DNA of 64,000 nt from Phenylobacterium sp. (GTDB taxonomy: Bacteria; Pseudomonadota; Alphaproteobacteria; Caulobacterales; Caulobacteraceae): the NCBI RefSeq assembly GCF_004799515.1, contig NZ_SSMX01000008.1:91700-155699 (forward strand). Reading direction: 5' to 3'. This document shows, piece after piece, positions 34,878-42,298 of this stretch (positions within the stretch are counted from its first letter, which is position 1; each line of letters begins with the position of its first letter). Below the pieces are notes generated by a model that saw nothing but the letters and a program-made list of their open reading frames with translations, searched no databases and was not told where the DNA came from. The translations under genes and the position numbers were made by a program.

Positions 34878-35630
34878 ATGCCCCAGCCAACCCGACGCAA
34901 CGCCACCGCGACCGTTGTCGGCGCCGGAGACTTCATCGGAGCGGCCATCGCCCGGAAGTTCGCGGCGGAGGGCTACACGGTCTACATGGGTCGGCGGCAG
35001 GGTGAGCTGTTGGAGCCTCTGAAGGCCGAAATCGAGGCCGCCGGTGGACGCGCGGTGGCGCGGTCGCTGGACGCCCGCGACGAGGATCAGGTGACCGCCT
35101 TCTTCCGCGACGCCGAAGCCGAGGCCCCGCTGGAGCTCAGCGTGTTCAACATCGGCGCGAACGTGAATTTCCCGCTGCTGGACACCGCCTCGCGGGTGTT
35201 CCGAAAGGTCTGGGAGATGGCCTGCTATGCCGGCTTCCTTTCCGGGCGCGAAGCGGCGCGTCAGATGCTGCCGCGCGGTCATGGCTCGCTGTTCTTCACC
35301 GGCGCGACGGCCGGCCTGCGGGGCGGCGTCGGCTACGCCGCCTTCGCCGCGGCGAAGTTCGGTTTGCGCGCCATGGCGCAGTCGGCGGCACGCGAACTGG
35401 GGCCGCAAGGCCTGCACGTCGCCCACCTGGTGATCGACTCCGGCGTGGACACCGCCTGGGTGCGCGAGCGCATCCGCGAGCGTTCCGGGGACGAGGGCGT
35501 CGCCAATCTCAAGCCCGATCAGCTGATGCGGCCGGAGGCGGTGGCGGACGCCTACTGGGCGCTGCACCAGCAGCCTCGCGACGCCTGGACCTTCGAGCAG
35601 GAAATCCGCCCGTTCGCCGAAAAATGGTGA
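34878..35630 (+). CDS. Short-chain dehydrogenase/reductase-like protein lacking the catalytic Tyr
   Basis: A 250-residue Rossmann protein. The nucleotide-binding motif is VVGAGDFIGAAIA (an altered TGxxxGIG), the NNAG block is FNIGANV, and the active-site motif reads FAAAK where classical SDRs have YxxxK. It overlaps the frame of the next HCCA-like gene by 7 nt if that gene starts at 35624. It may be an enzyme with altered chemistry or a binding protein. Confidence 0.9.
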   Translation: MPQPTRRNATATVVGAGDFIGAAIARKFAAEGYTVYMGRRQGELLEPLKAEIEAAGGRAVARSLDARDEDQVTAFFRDAEAEAPLELSVFNIGANVNFPLLDTASRVFRKVWEMACYAGFLSGREAARQMLPRGHGSLFFTGATAGLRGGVGYAAFAAAKFGLRAMAQSAARELGPQGLHVAHLVIDSGVDTAWVRERIRERSGDEGVANLKPDQLMRPEAVADAYWALHQQPRDAWTFEQEIRPFAEKW

Positions 35631-35662
35631 GCGGCGATGCCACGGACAGAGGAGGCGGAGGC

Positions 35663-36250
35663 TTGACCCAGCTAGAGTTCTATTTCGACTACCGGAGCCC
35701 CTACGCCTATCTCGCGCACACCCAGCTTCGGCTGCTGAAGTCCGAAGTCCTCTACCGGCCGTTCGAGATCAGGGGCGTGATGGAGATGGTGGGAAATGTC
35801 CCCACCAGCGTGATCTGCAAGCCGAAGAATCGCTACATCCAGGCCGATCTTCGGCGATGGGTTTCGCGCTATGGCGTCCCGTTTGAGCGTCATCCCGCCA
35901 TCATGGAAATCGATTCCAAGCGGCTACTCCGTGCCACCCTTTGGGCCGCTGAACGCGGTCCCGTGAATGAACTGGTCACCGCCCTGTTCAACGCCATGTG
36001 GGGCGGGGCGCCCGAGCCACTTCTCAGTGCGGCGGATGTTGCGGGCTTCATGAGCCGACTGGGATTCGACCACGCGACGTTGGACAGCGAGATCGACGCC
36101 CCTAGATGGCAGCAGGCCCTAGACCGGGCGACGAGCGAGGCGGCTGACCGCGGCGTCTTCGGTGCGCCCTGCATGTTCGTCGGTGAGGAGATGTTCTTCG
36201 GAAACGACCGGCTCGACTTCGTTCGCGCCGAGCTGGAGCGCGCGGCATGA
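35663..36250 (+). CDS. 2-hydroxychromene-2-carboxylate isomerase-like protein (second copy)
   Basis: A 195-residue kappa-GST fold protein: FYFDYRSPYAYLAHTQ with the Ser at the active-site position, a central RWVSRYGVPFERHP segment and C-terminal GVFGAPCMFVGEEMFFGNDRL. Strong AGGAGG lies 7 nt before the TTG at 35663; ATG 35624 would add 13 polar residues and overlap the upstream SDR. It overlaps the second SDR by ATGA and forms an operon with both SDR genes. Confidence 0.88.
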   Translation: MTQLEFYFDYRSPYAYLAHTQLRLLKSEVLYRPFEIRGVMEMVGNVPTSVICKPKNRYIQADLRRWVSRYGVPFERHPAIMEIDSKRLLRATLWAAERGPVNELVTALFNAMWGGAPEPLLSAADVAGFMSRLGFDHATLDSEIDAPRWQQALDRATSEAADRGVFGAPCMFVGEEMFFGNDRLDFVRAELERAA

Positions 36251-36948
36251 AACCCCTGGCGATCATCACCGGCGTCGGGCCGGGCACAGGATCCGCGTTG
36301 GCGCGGCGCTTCCATGCCGGTGGCTATCAGGTCGCCATGCTGGCGCGGACCGCAGATCGTTTGGCCGACCTCGAACGCGAATTGCCGGGCGCGTTCGCCG
36401 TCCCCTGCGACGTCGCGGACACCGACGCGCTCGGCGAAGCGCTGGAAGGTATCGAGCAGCAGGCTGGCGGCCCACCAAAGGTCGTGGTCCACAACGCCGT
36501 TGGCGGAGCGTTTGGAAGCTTCCTGGAAATCGACCCGCAAGTGCTTGAGCGAAACTTCCAGGTCAACGTCATGGCGCTTCTGCATCTGGCGCGCTGGGCT
36601 GCGCCCAAGATGGAAGCCGCCGGAGAAGGCGCCTTGATCGTGACGGGCAACACGTCCGCCGTTCGCGGGAAGGCCCGGTTCGCCGGGTTCGCGCCGACCA
36701 AGGCCGCACAACGCATCCTGGCAGAGTCCATCGCCCGCGACATGGGCCCCAAGGGCGTACACGTCGCGTTCCTGATGATTGATGCCGTCATCGATCTGGC
36801 GTGGACGCGGGAGCGGAACCCGGACAAGCCGGATGACTATTTCATCCGACCAACCGACATCGCCGACGAAGTCTGGCACGTGGCGCATCAGCCGCGATCG
36901 GCTTGGTCATTCCTAACCGAAATTCGCCCATTCGGTGAGACGTGGTGA
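36247..36948 (+). CDS. Short-chain dehydrogenase/reductase-like protein lacking the catalytic Tyr (second copy)
   Basis: A 233-residue SDR: GVGPGTGSALA nucleotide loop, CDVAD acidic site, HNAVGG for NNAG, and FAPTK where YxxxK is expected. The C-terminal half (DMGPKGVHVAFLMIDAVID) follows the same pattern as the SDR at 34878 (ELGPQGLHVAHLVID), so the two are paralogues. It ends the operon; a strong terminator lies about 150 nt downstream. Confidence 0.9.
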   Translation: MKPLAIITGVGPGTGSALARRFHAGGYQVAMLARTADRLADLERELPGAFAVPCDVADTDALGEALEGIEQQAGGPPKVVVHNAVGGAFGSFLEIDPQVLERNFQVNVMALLHLARWAAPKMEAAGEGALIVTGNTSAVRGKARFAGFAPTKAAQRILAESIARDMGPKGVHVAFLMIDAVIDLAWTRERNPDKPDDYFIRPTDIADEVWHVAHQPRSAWSFLTEIRPFGETW

Positions 36949-37096
36949 GGCGCAAGCGGCTTGCACCGGCCCGCAGCTCCACTCCTGCGTCGGCTTGCCC
37001 AAAGCGCTCAAGGAAGACGAGTTACGGCGCGCCGTCACAGAGTTGATCCTCATCACAAACGGCTGGATAGCGGCGGGCCTTCCATCCGCCGTGACT

Positions 37097-37128
37097 GCCC
37101 GGCGAGCCCAGCTCGCCGGGCGTCTTTT
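37097..37128 (+). terminator. Strong intrinsic terminator
   Basis: GCCCGGCGAG (37097-37106) pairs perfectly with CTCGCCGGGC (37112-37121) around a 5-nt loop, followed by GTCTTTTTCTT. It would end the SDR/HCCA operon. The 150 nt before it include a frame (KALKEDELRRAVTELILITN) that is weakly carboxymuconolactone-decarboxylase-like, but no full gene. Confidence 0.86.
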
Positions 37129-37269
37129 TCTTCGCAACGCTCGGTCCGCAGCAACGCGTTGGACGCTCGATTGGAATCAACCAAAACCGCGAACAAATGC
37201 GAACCGCTCTTCCTGCAAGGCCCGTGACTGTCAGCGCTCACAAGCGGGACGAGTTGGTTGTCTGGGTAT

Positions 37270-37452
37270 CTACGCAAACCCGCCCGTGGCGAGATCGTCC
37301 AGATAGCTGCGAAGGGCCCTCGCCTCCCCGGACTTCATCAGAGATTCCGCTGTCCGGCCGCCAAAAGCGGCGAGCGGCTGCGTACAATACCAAACGCCCG
37401 CCGCCTCCCGGCTGCCCGCCCAATCGGAAACAAGGTCGATGATGGCTTCCAC
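37270..37452 (-). CDS. Small DUF2384 (Xre/MbcA/ParS toxin-binding) antitoxin-like protein
   Basis: A 60-residue protein: DWAGSREAAGVWYCTQPL, then AFGGRTAESLMKSG and RSYLDDLATGGFA, the complete toxin-binding domain found at the C-terminus of Xre/MbcA/ParS antitoxins. GTG 37452 has AGGA 7 nt upstream and an in-frame stop lies just before it, so it begins without the usual helix-turn-helix. No RES-type toxin gene is adjacent. It is either a mini-antitoxin or a truncated remnant. Confidence 0.62.
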   Translation of the reverse strand: MEAIIDLVSDWAGSREAAGVWYCTQPLAAFGGRTAESLMKSGEARALRSYLDDLATGGFA

Positions 37453-37799
37453 GCCTTGATCCTAAGCCGCGTATCCATGGCGATGCTACACCCGGATTTC
37501 ACGCTGCAAAAGGAACTCGCCGCCGCACCTGGGTGGTTTTCGCGGCGGCGCGTACGTGCGACACGGGCTGCTCGTTGACTATCCGGAACAGCTGATTTCT
37601 GAGCTACCGCGAAGCTGCGCCCTTGGCCGGAAAAATACCGTCTGCTTTTCCGACGGAACCGCGCGATTGCCTGTCTCACGGCCCATGAACCGATAGATGG
37701 CGAAAGGTCCCACCACGGCGCCGGCCAATTGACTATGCGGACTCAATGATCAATGAGAATTCATAACTATTTGATATTATTGACATTATACAGCAACGC
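37453..37799. other. Intergenic stretch outside the island, no gene seen
   Basis: 347 nt. GC drops sharply toward 37730-37799 (AT-rich, with ATTCATAACTATT). Several short frames occur, but none has a recognisable pattern. This is probably the original downstream flank of guaA before island insertion. Confidence 0.4.
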
Positions 37800-37814
37800 T
37801 TACTCCCACTCGAT
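37800..37814 (-). repeat. Distal attachment-site repeat (guaA 3' end remnant)
   Basis: TTACTCCCACTCGAT, on the minus strand ATC-GAG-TGG-GAG-TAA, i.e. the guaA terminus Ile-Glu-Trp-Glu-stop. Identity with guaA ends at base 15. There is no guaA coding sequence upstream of it, as expected for a displaced attachment site. Confidence 0.76.
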
Positions 37815-38219
37815 GGTTGGCGATGCCTTTAGGCAACTGACTTCGTTCAGAAAAATGCGCGGCGAGGACGATTCTTCCGTGCAGCACACTGACAATTCAA
37901 GAGCTCGTTGAATTCGTTGGCGAATTTCCGGAGAAAATTTTTCGGCTTGTTGCCAACTATCGCGATCGATCGGCCCAATTCGAGGAAGTCATTCTAGCAG
38001 AATCGGCCTGCCGGAGGCGACCGATCCGACCGAAACTTACCGACCGGCCGCCACTCTCCCGCATCAATCGGCGAAGCGTTTCCAAAGTATCACGGCAGCT
38101 TCATCCCGGCATGGCTCTCCAGGGTGTCCCTCACCTGACGGAGCGTCCCATGAGCAGCGGTTCTTCCGCTGTGAACGCCGCGCTTCACGCGCGCCCCTAT
38201 CGACATGAGGAGAGCTTAC
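37815..38219 (+). other. Island left part, no confident gene
   Basis: 405 nt of lower GC. One + strand frame near 37890-38010 reads LTIQELVEFVGEFPEKIF but has no ordinary start codon. I do not recognise it; it could be the remnant of a decayed gene. Confidence 0.35.
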
Positions 38220-39299
38220 GTGCCCGACGGTTGGACCGACCCTGCAGACTTGGATGGCGATGCGCTGACTCAATGGTACCTCAGATTGCCCGCGGACATT
38301 GAGCGGGCGCGGCAGGCGGCCGCCGATCAGCGCTATCAGGACTTCTTCTACGGCTCCGACGAAACGGATCCCGCGTCCGCAAGCTATTCCGCACCCGAGC
38401 CCGGCGCCGGTTCGGATTCCGCGGCGGGGCCATCTGCGGTCGACAGCGTCGCGGCAAGGCCTGACGACGACTCGGGATCGGCCCCGCCCACTCAGGATGA
38501 AACGCTGCCGGTCTATTCCGCCACCACTCCTGATCTGACGCTTCAGCCGACCGCACCGCCCTTCGACGGGCCTTTCCTGCCGCCTCTGACGTTCAATCCG
38601 CTTCCGGCGACTGCGAAGTGGCCGGGGGTGGCGACCCCGGGTCCGGCGCCCTCAGGTCTACCCGGCGGCGCGCGAGCCAATCCTTCCGCCTATGGCGCCG
38701 GCAGACCGGCAACGACGGCGTCGGCGCCCGCAGCCGGCCAGACGATCGCCTACGGAGCGTTGCGCGCACCCGCGCCTACGGATGGAGAGCTAGCGGATCT
38801 TCGAAGGAAGCAGGCGGCCTTTGGCGACGTCACACGGAAGATCGATCAGCAGAACGCGTGGTTCGCCGCACCGGTGCTGGCGGCGTCGGCGCTGCCGTTC
38901 CTGCCGGAGGCCGCGGCGCAATGGGTAGTTGGCGAGGGTGCTCCCGAAGCAGGTCAGGCCATCACGAATTTCGTCGAGCGCGAACCTTACCTCCGGGTGG
39001 GCGACAACTGGGCGACACGCGCGGGCCGCCGTGCTCACGCCGCACTCAAGGAGCGATTGGCGCAGAAGCCGGGTTGGGATTACGAACCCAAGCTGCCGCG
39101 GTCGGGGCAGCAGCCCTTGAAGCCAGACATCGGGACGCCGAAGCGCGATCCGCTCGCGCCCACCAAACGGAAATACATCGAGTATAAACCTGACTCGCCA
39201 AGCGGTCGGGCTGCCGGGGCGCGGGCGCTACAGCGCTATCAGGATGCGACGAAGGACCCAGTCCGCCTGCTGTTCTACAATTTGAAGGATTTCATATGA
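38220..39299 (+). CDS. Predicted polymorphic toxin with PD-(D/E)xK nuclease C-terminus
   Basis: A 359-residue protein in three parts. The N-terminal module (1-45) reads DGWTDPADLDGDALTQWYLR ... QRYQDFF. Residues 50-180 form a Pro/Ala/Ser-rich linker. The C-terminal 100 residues look like a restriction-endonuclease-fold toxin: GRRAHAALKER, KPDIGTP, then KYIEYKPDSPSGRAAGAR, giving Asp (KPD) and Glu-x-Lys (EYK) as the candidate catalytic set. GTG 38220 is chosen because AGGAG lies 7 nt upstream; the ATG at 38205 overlaps that site. The next gene overlaps by ATGA, the usual toxin-immunity layout. The delivery route is unknown. Confidence 0.74.
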   Translation: MPDGWTDPADLDGDALTQWYLRLPADIERARQAAADQRYQDFFYGSDETDPASASYSAPEPGAGSDSAAGPSAVDSVAARPDDDSGSAPPTQDETLPVYSATTPDLTLQPTAPPFDGPFLPPLTFNPLPATAKWPGVATPGPAPSGLPGGARANPSAYGAGRPATTASAPAAGQTIAYGALRAPAPTDGELADLRRKQAAFGDVTRKIDQQNAWFAAPVLAASALPFLPEAAAQWVVGEGAPEAGQAITNFVEREPYLRVGDNWATRAGRRAHAALKERLAQKPGWDYEPKLPRSGQQPLKPDIGTPKRDPLAPTKRKYIEYKPDSPSGRAAGARALQRYQDATKDPVRLLFYNLKDFI

Positions 39300-39871
39300 G
39301 CCGCAGAACATACGCCGCGGCGCTGAACGACGTGTTGGCCCCAATGGGGTTCGAGCGCGGAGAGAGGTCGTGGTCGCGCACTGTGGGGACGGTGCTGGAA
39401 GAGATCGATCTTCAGAAGAGTCAGATCGCAGGCACCACGGCCAACCTCTGGAGCAAAGACCTAGCAACCGAAGAGCTGCTCCGCCAGGCGATCCCGTGGA
39501 AGCGTCCATTGGACCTTCTCCCGTCGGTCTACCGCATCGGGACGCTGATGAACGGTAGTGACCGATGGTGGAAGAACGACCCCAATGGGCCTGCCGAGCT
39601 TGCCGAGGCAATCAGGGTCCATGCACCGGCGTTCTTCGAAGGGCGGCGAAGCCTGGAGGACCAAGCGCGCCTCTTCGGGAGAGCGGAACCCAGATGGAAA
39701 CCAAGCGGCACCGCCAGCCGCATGTATCTCGCCTTGACCCTCTATCGCATGGGCCAGAAGGAAGAGGCCTGCGCGGTGCTACAGAGTCCGCCGAGGACAG
39801 CGCCGGCGTCCTGGTTGGCACAGGCTGAAAGTGTGCGGAACTGGCTGGGCTGTCGGTCCAAGCCAGACTAG
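39296..39871 (+). CDS. Putative immunity protein, DUF4304-like
   Basis: A 191-residue cytosolic protein with no signal or membrane segment. GFERGERSWSRTV, EIDLQKSQ, the TANLWSK strand and DRWWKNDPNG match the DUF4304 pattern, a fold seen among immunity proteins of polymorphic toxins. It overlaps the toxin gene by ATGA, which ensures co-translation. Its 3' end overlaps the convergent PemK-like gene by 4 nt. The neutralising role is inferred from position and family resemblance. Confidence 0.7.
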   Translation: MSRRTYAAALNDVLAPMGFERGERSWSRTVGTVLEEIDLQKSQIAGTTANLWSKDLATEELLRQAIPWKRPLDLLPSVYRIGTLMNGSDRWWKNDPNGPAELAEAIRVHAPAFFEGRRSLEDQARLFGRAEPRWKPSGTASRMYLALTLYRMGQKEEACAVLQSPPRTAPASWLAQAESVRNWLGCRSKPD

Positions 39872-40299
39872 TCACGCTTGAGGCTACGGCTTTTCCCGGC
39901 TTTGTTTCGCGACAGGATTTTCGCGCGCAACGCGTCGAAGATCGGCTGGGGCAACATCCCATAGGCGTACTCGCCGTCCCGTCCGGGGATCTGCCGCAGG
40001 TCGTAGCCCGGCCACGTGAAACGATTGAGTTCGTCGAGCTTCAGCCAATGGCGCTCGCCATCCAGCTTGAGGGTCCTGGACACCGAGGCGGGCAGCTCCA
40101 AGGACGCTTCGGAATCCTCCGGCTCGAGATGGGTGATCGGCGCGACGATGGTGCGGATCTCGCCGTCGGCCAGCTTGGCGGCGACAACGATCGCGCAGGG
40201 GCGGTCCTTCAAACCCTCCGCGGCGCCCGCGGCCGCCTCGTGGGACCAGAGGAAACTGTAGCGGATGACCAAGCCCGGCTTCGGAGCCGGAAAGCTCAT
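39868..40299 (-). CDS. PemK/MazF-type toxin
   Basis: A 143-residue protein of the PemK-like subgroup of MazF-fold endoribonucleases: KPGLVIRYSFLWSHEAAAG, DRPCAIVVAAKL, VAPITHLEP and NRFTWPGYDLRQIPG. Such toxins cut mRNA and stall growth until blocked by an antitoxin. The antitoxin gene precedes it with a 4-bp overlap, the standard order. Confidence 0.86.
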   Translation of the reverse strand: MSFPAPKPGLVIRYSFLWSHEAAAGAAEGLKDRPCAIVVAAKLADGEIRTIVAPITHLEPEDSEASLELPASVSRTLKLDGERHWLKLDELNRFTWPGYDLRQIPGRDGEYAYGMLPQPIFDALRAKILSRNKAGKSRSLKRD

Positions 40300-40550
40300 G
40301 TCGGCTCGCGGCCGTATTCGGCGGCAGCGATGTCAGCCAGGGTCTCGTCATCCAGCTCGCCGACGCGAAGCACCTCTCGCTCGCGCGCCTTGAGGAGTCG
40401 GTAGTGGGCCAGTTCAGAGGCTGACAGATAACCGCCGACGACACGCTCGTGGCTCGTGACCACGATGACCTTGTTCGCGATCGCCTCTTCGCGGTAGCGG
40501 GTGAAGTGCCGCGCGAACTCCGTCGCGTTCACCGTGGAAGCGTCGCTCAT
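40296..40550 (-). CDS. Phd/YefM-like antitoxin
   Basis: An 84-residue protein: VNATEFARHFTRYREEA and KVIVVTSHERVVGGYLSASE resemble the Phd/YefM DNA-binding fold, and the acidic C-terminal helix (VGELDDETLADIAAAEYG) is the probable toxin-binding part. ATG 40550 is preferred over 40568. The palindrome at 40570-40589 directly upstream fits autorepression. Confidence 0.82.
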   Translation of the reverse strand: MSDASTVNATEFARHFTRYREEAIANKVIVVTSHERVVGGYLSASELAHYRLLKAREREVLRVGELDDETLADIAAAEYGREPT

Positions 40551-40569
40551 GCTGAATTCCTCTCGCACT

Positions 40570-40600
40570 CGTAAAATGCGAATTTTACGGAATTTGTCAA
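40570..40600 (-). promoter_or_regulatory. Autoregulated promoter of the toxin-antitoxin pair
   Basis: CGTAAAAT (40570-40577) and ATTTTACG (40582-40589) form a perfect 8-bp inverted repeat with a 4-nt spacer. On the minus strand TTGACA (40600-40595) is followed 17 nt later by ATTTTA, which lies within the palindrome, so bound antitoxin would cover the -10 region. Confidence 0.64.
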
Positions 40601-40719
40601 CCTAATATGGCTCGTCGCGCCCGTGAGACTATGTGGGATATCTTAGCTACACACATGCTCGAAGTCAGGAAACTGGACCGTCATGTTTTCTTCATAACTT
40701 ATTGTTTTAATTATATTTA

Positions 40720-40734
40720 TTACTCCCACTCGAT
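40720..40734 (-). repeat. Proximal attachment-site repeat at the guaA terminus
   Basis: TTACTCCCACTCGAT, identical to 37800-37814; here it forms the functional end of guaA. The flanking bases on the island side are strongly AT-rich. Confidence 0.76.
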
Positions 40735-42288
40735 CGTCCCCGGCGGCTTGGACGTCACGTCGTAGACGACGCGGTTGATGCCCTTGACCTCGTTGATGAT
40801 CCGGGTGGCGCAGCGGCCGAGGACGTCCCAGGGGAATTCGAAGAAGTCTGCGGTCATACCGTCCGTCGAGGTGACGGCGCGCAGGGCGCAGACGCTCTCG
40901 TAGGTGCGCGCATCGCCCATGACGCCCACGGTCTTCACCGGCAGCAGCACCGCGAAGGCCTGCCAGATCGAGTCATAGAGACCGGCCTTGCGGATCTCGT
41001 CGAGGTAGATGGCGTCGGCCTGCTGCAGCACGGCGACCTTCTCGCGGGTGATCTCGCCGGGGATGCGGATCGCCAGGCCCGGCCCCGGGAACGGATGGCG
41101 GCCCACGAAGGCCGGCGGCAGGCCGAGTTCGACGCCCAGCGCCCTCACCTCGTCCTTGAAAAGCTCGCGCAAGGGTTCGACCAGCTTCAGCTTCATGTAG
41201 TCCGGCAAGCCGCCCACATTGTGGTGGCTCTTGATCACCGCCGAAGGGCCGCCGCGCGCGGAGACGCTTTCGATCACGTCCGGATAGAGCGTGCCCTGGG
41301 CCAGGAAGGCCGCGCCCTCGATCCGGGCGCTTTCGCGGTCGAAGACGTCGATGAACAGCTTGCCGATGGTCTTGCGCTTGGTCTCCGGGTCGCTGACGCC
41401 AGCCAGGGCGCCCAGGAAGTCATCCGAGGCGTTCACGTGGATCAGCGGGATGTTGTAGTGGTCGCGGAACATGGTCACGACCTGCTCGGCTTCGTTGTGG
41501 CGCAGGAGGCCAGTGTCGACGAAGACGCAGGTGAGCTGTTCGCCGATCGCCTCGTGGATCAGCACCGCGGCCACCGAACTGTCGACCCCGCCGGAGAGGC
41601 CGCAGATCACCCGCCCCTGGCCGACCTGGGCGCGGATCTTGGCCACCATCTCCTGGCGGAACGAGGCCATGGTCCAGTCACCCGACAGGCCGGCGATCTT
41701 ATGGGTGAAGTTGCGCAGCATCAGCGCGCCGCGCGGGGTGTGCGCCACTTCGGGGTGGAACTGGATGCCGTAGAAGCGGCGGCCCTCGTCGGCGATGACG
41801 GCGAAGGGGCTGCCCTCGGACGAGGCCACGACCGCGAAACCTTCCGGGATGGCGGTGATCTTGTCGCCGTGGCTCATCCAGACCGGCTCTTCCGCGCCGG
41901 GGCTGCCCAGGCCGTCGAGCAGCGGGGATTCGCGCTGGATGCGGATCTCGGCGCGGCCGAACTCGCGGGCATGGCCGCCCTCCACCGCCCCGCCCAGCTG
42001 GGCGCACATGGTCATCTCGCCGTAGCAGATGCCCAGCACCGGCACGCCCAGCTCAAAGACCTTCTGCGGCGCGGACGGGCTTTCCGCTTCATGCACGCTG
42101 GCCGGACCGCCGGAGAGGATTACCGCCTTGGGCGCGAAGGCCTCCAGCATGCCCTCGACCTTGTCGTAGGGATGGATCTCGCAATAGACGCCGCTTTCGC
42201 GCAGCCGCCGGGCGATCAACTGGGTCACCTGGCTGCCGAAATCGACGATCAGGACCTTTTCATGTGCGGGGGTTGTAGCGGGGTCCAT
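40720..42288 (-). CDS. guaA: GMP synthase (glutamine-hydrolysing)
   Basis: A 522-residue enzyme converting XMP to GMP with ATP and glutamine. The N-terminal class I amidotransferase has the nucleophile elbow GICYGE and HPE in IQFHPEVAH. The ATP-pyrophosphatase domain has SGGVDSS, and the C-terminal dimerisation domain ends GTIEWE. It is full length, so the island insertion restored the 3' end. It is in the same direction as guaB, 2 kb away. Confidence 0.98.
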   Translation of the reverse strand: MDPATTPAHEKVLIVDFGSQVTQLIARRLRESGVYCEIHPYDKVEGMLEAFAPKAVILSGGPASVHEAESPSAPQKVFELGVPVLGICYGEMTMCAQLGGAVEGGHAREFGRAEIRIQRESPLLDGLGSPGAEEPVWMSHGDKITAIPEGFAVVASSEGSPFAVIADEGRRFYGIQFHPEVAHTPRGALMLRNFTHKIAGLSGDWTMASFRQEMVAKIRAQVGQGRVICGLSGGVDSSVAAVLIHEAIGEQLTCVFVDTGLLRHNEAEQVVTMFRDHYNIPLIHVNASDDFLGALAGVSDPETKRKTIGKLFIDVFDRESARIEGAAFLAQGTLYPDVIESVSARGGPSAVIKSHHNVGGLPDYMKLKLVEPLRELFKDEVRALGVELGLPPAFVGRHPFPGPGLAIRIPGEITREKVAVLQQADAIYLDEIRKAGLYDSIWQAFAVLLPVKTVGVMGDARTYESVCALRAVTSTDGMTADFFEFPWDVLGRCATRIINEVKGINRVVYDVTSKPPGTIEWE

Positions 42289-42298
42289 CGGGGCTCCG

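Larger units (their letters stand above)
37800..40734. mobile_element. Small genomic island in the 3' end of guaA
   Basis: About 2.9 kb bounded by exact 15-bp direct repeats (37800-37814 and 40720-40734) that equal the last codons and stop of guaA. It contains a toxin/immunity pair and a toxin-antitoxin pair. The 3' end of guaA is a known target of tyrosine-integrase islands. No integrase gene lies inside, so it is either a decayed island or is moved by an integrase elsewhere. Confidence 0.68.

Noticed and set aside
37890..38010. Frame reading LTIQELVEFVGEFPEKIF at the left end of the island
   Set aside because: Looks protein-like but has no ordinary start codon and is too short to assign; noted under the non-coding stretch instead.
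37800..40734. Search for an integrase or transposase in the island
   Set aside because: None of the frames in this interval shows a tyrosine or serine recombinase or DDE transposase pattern.
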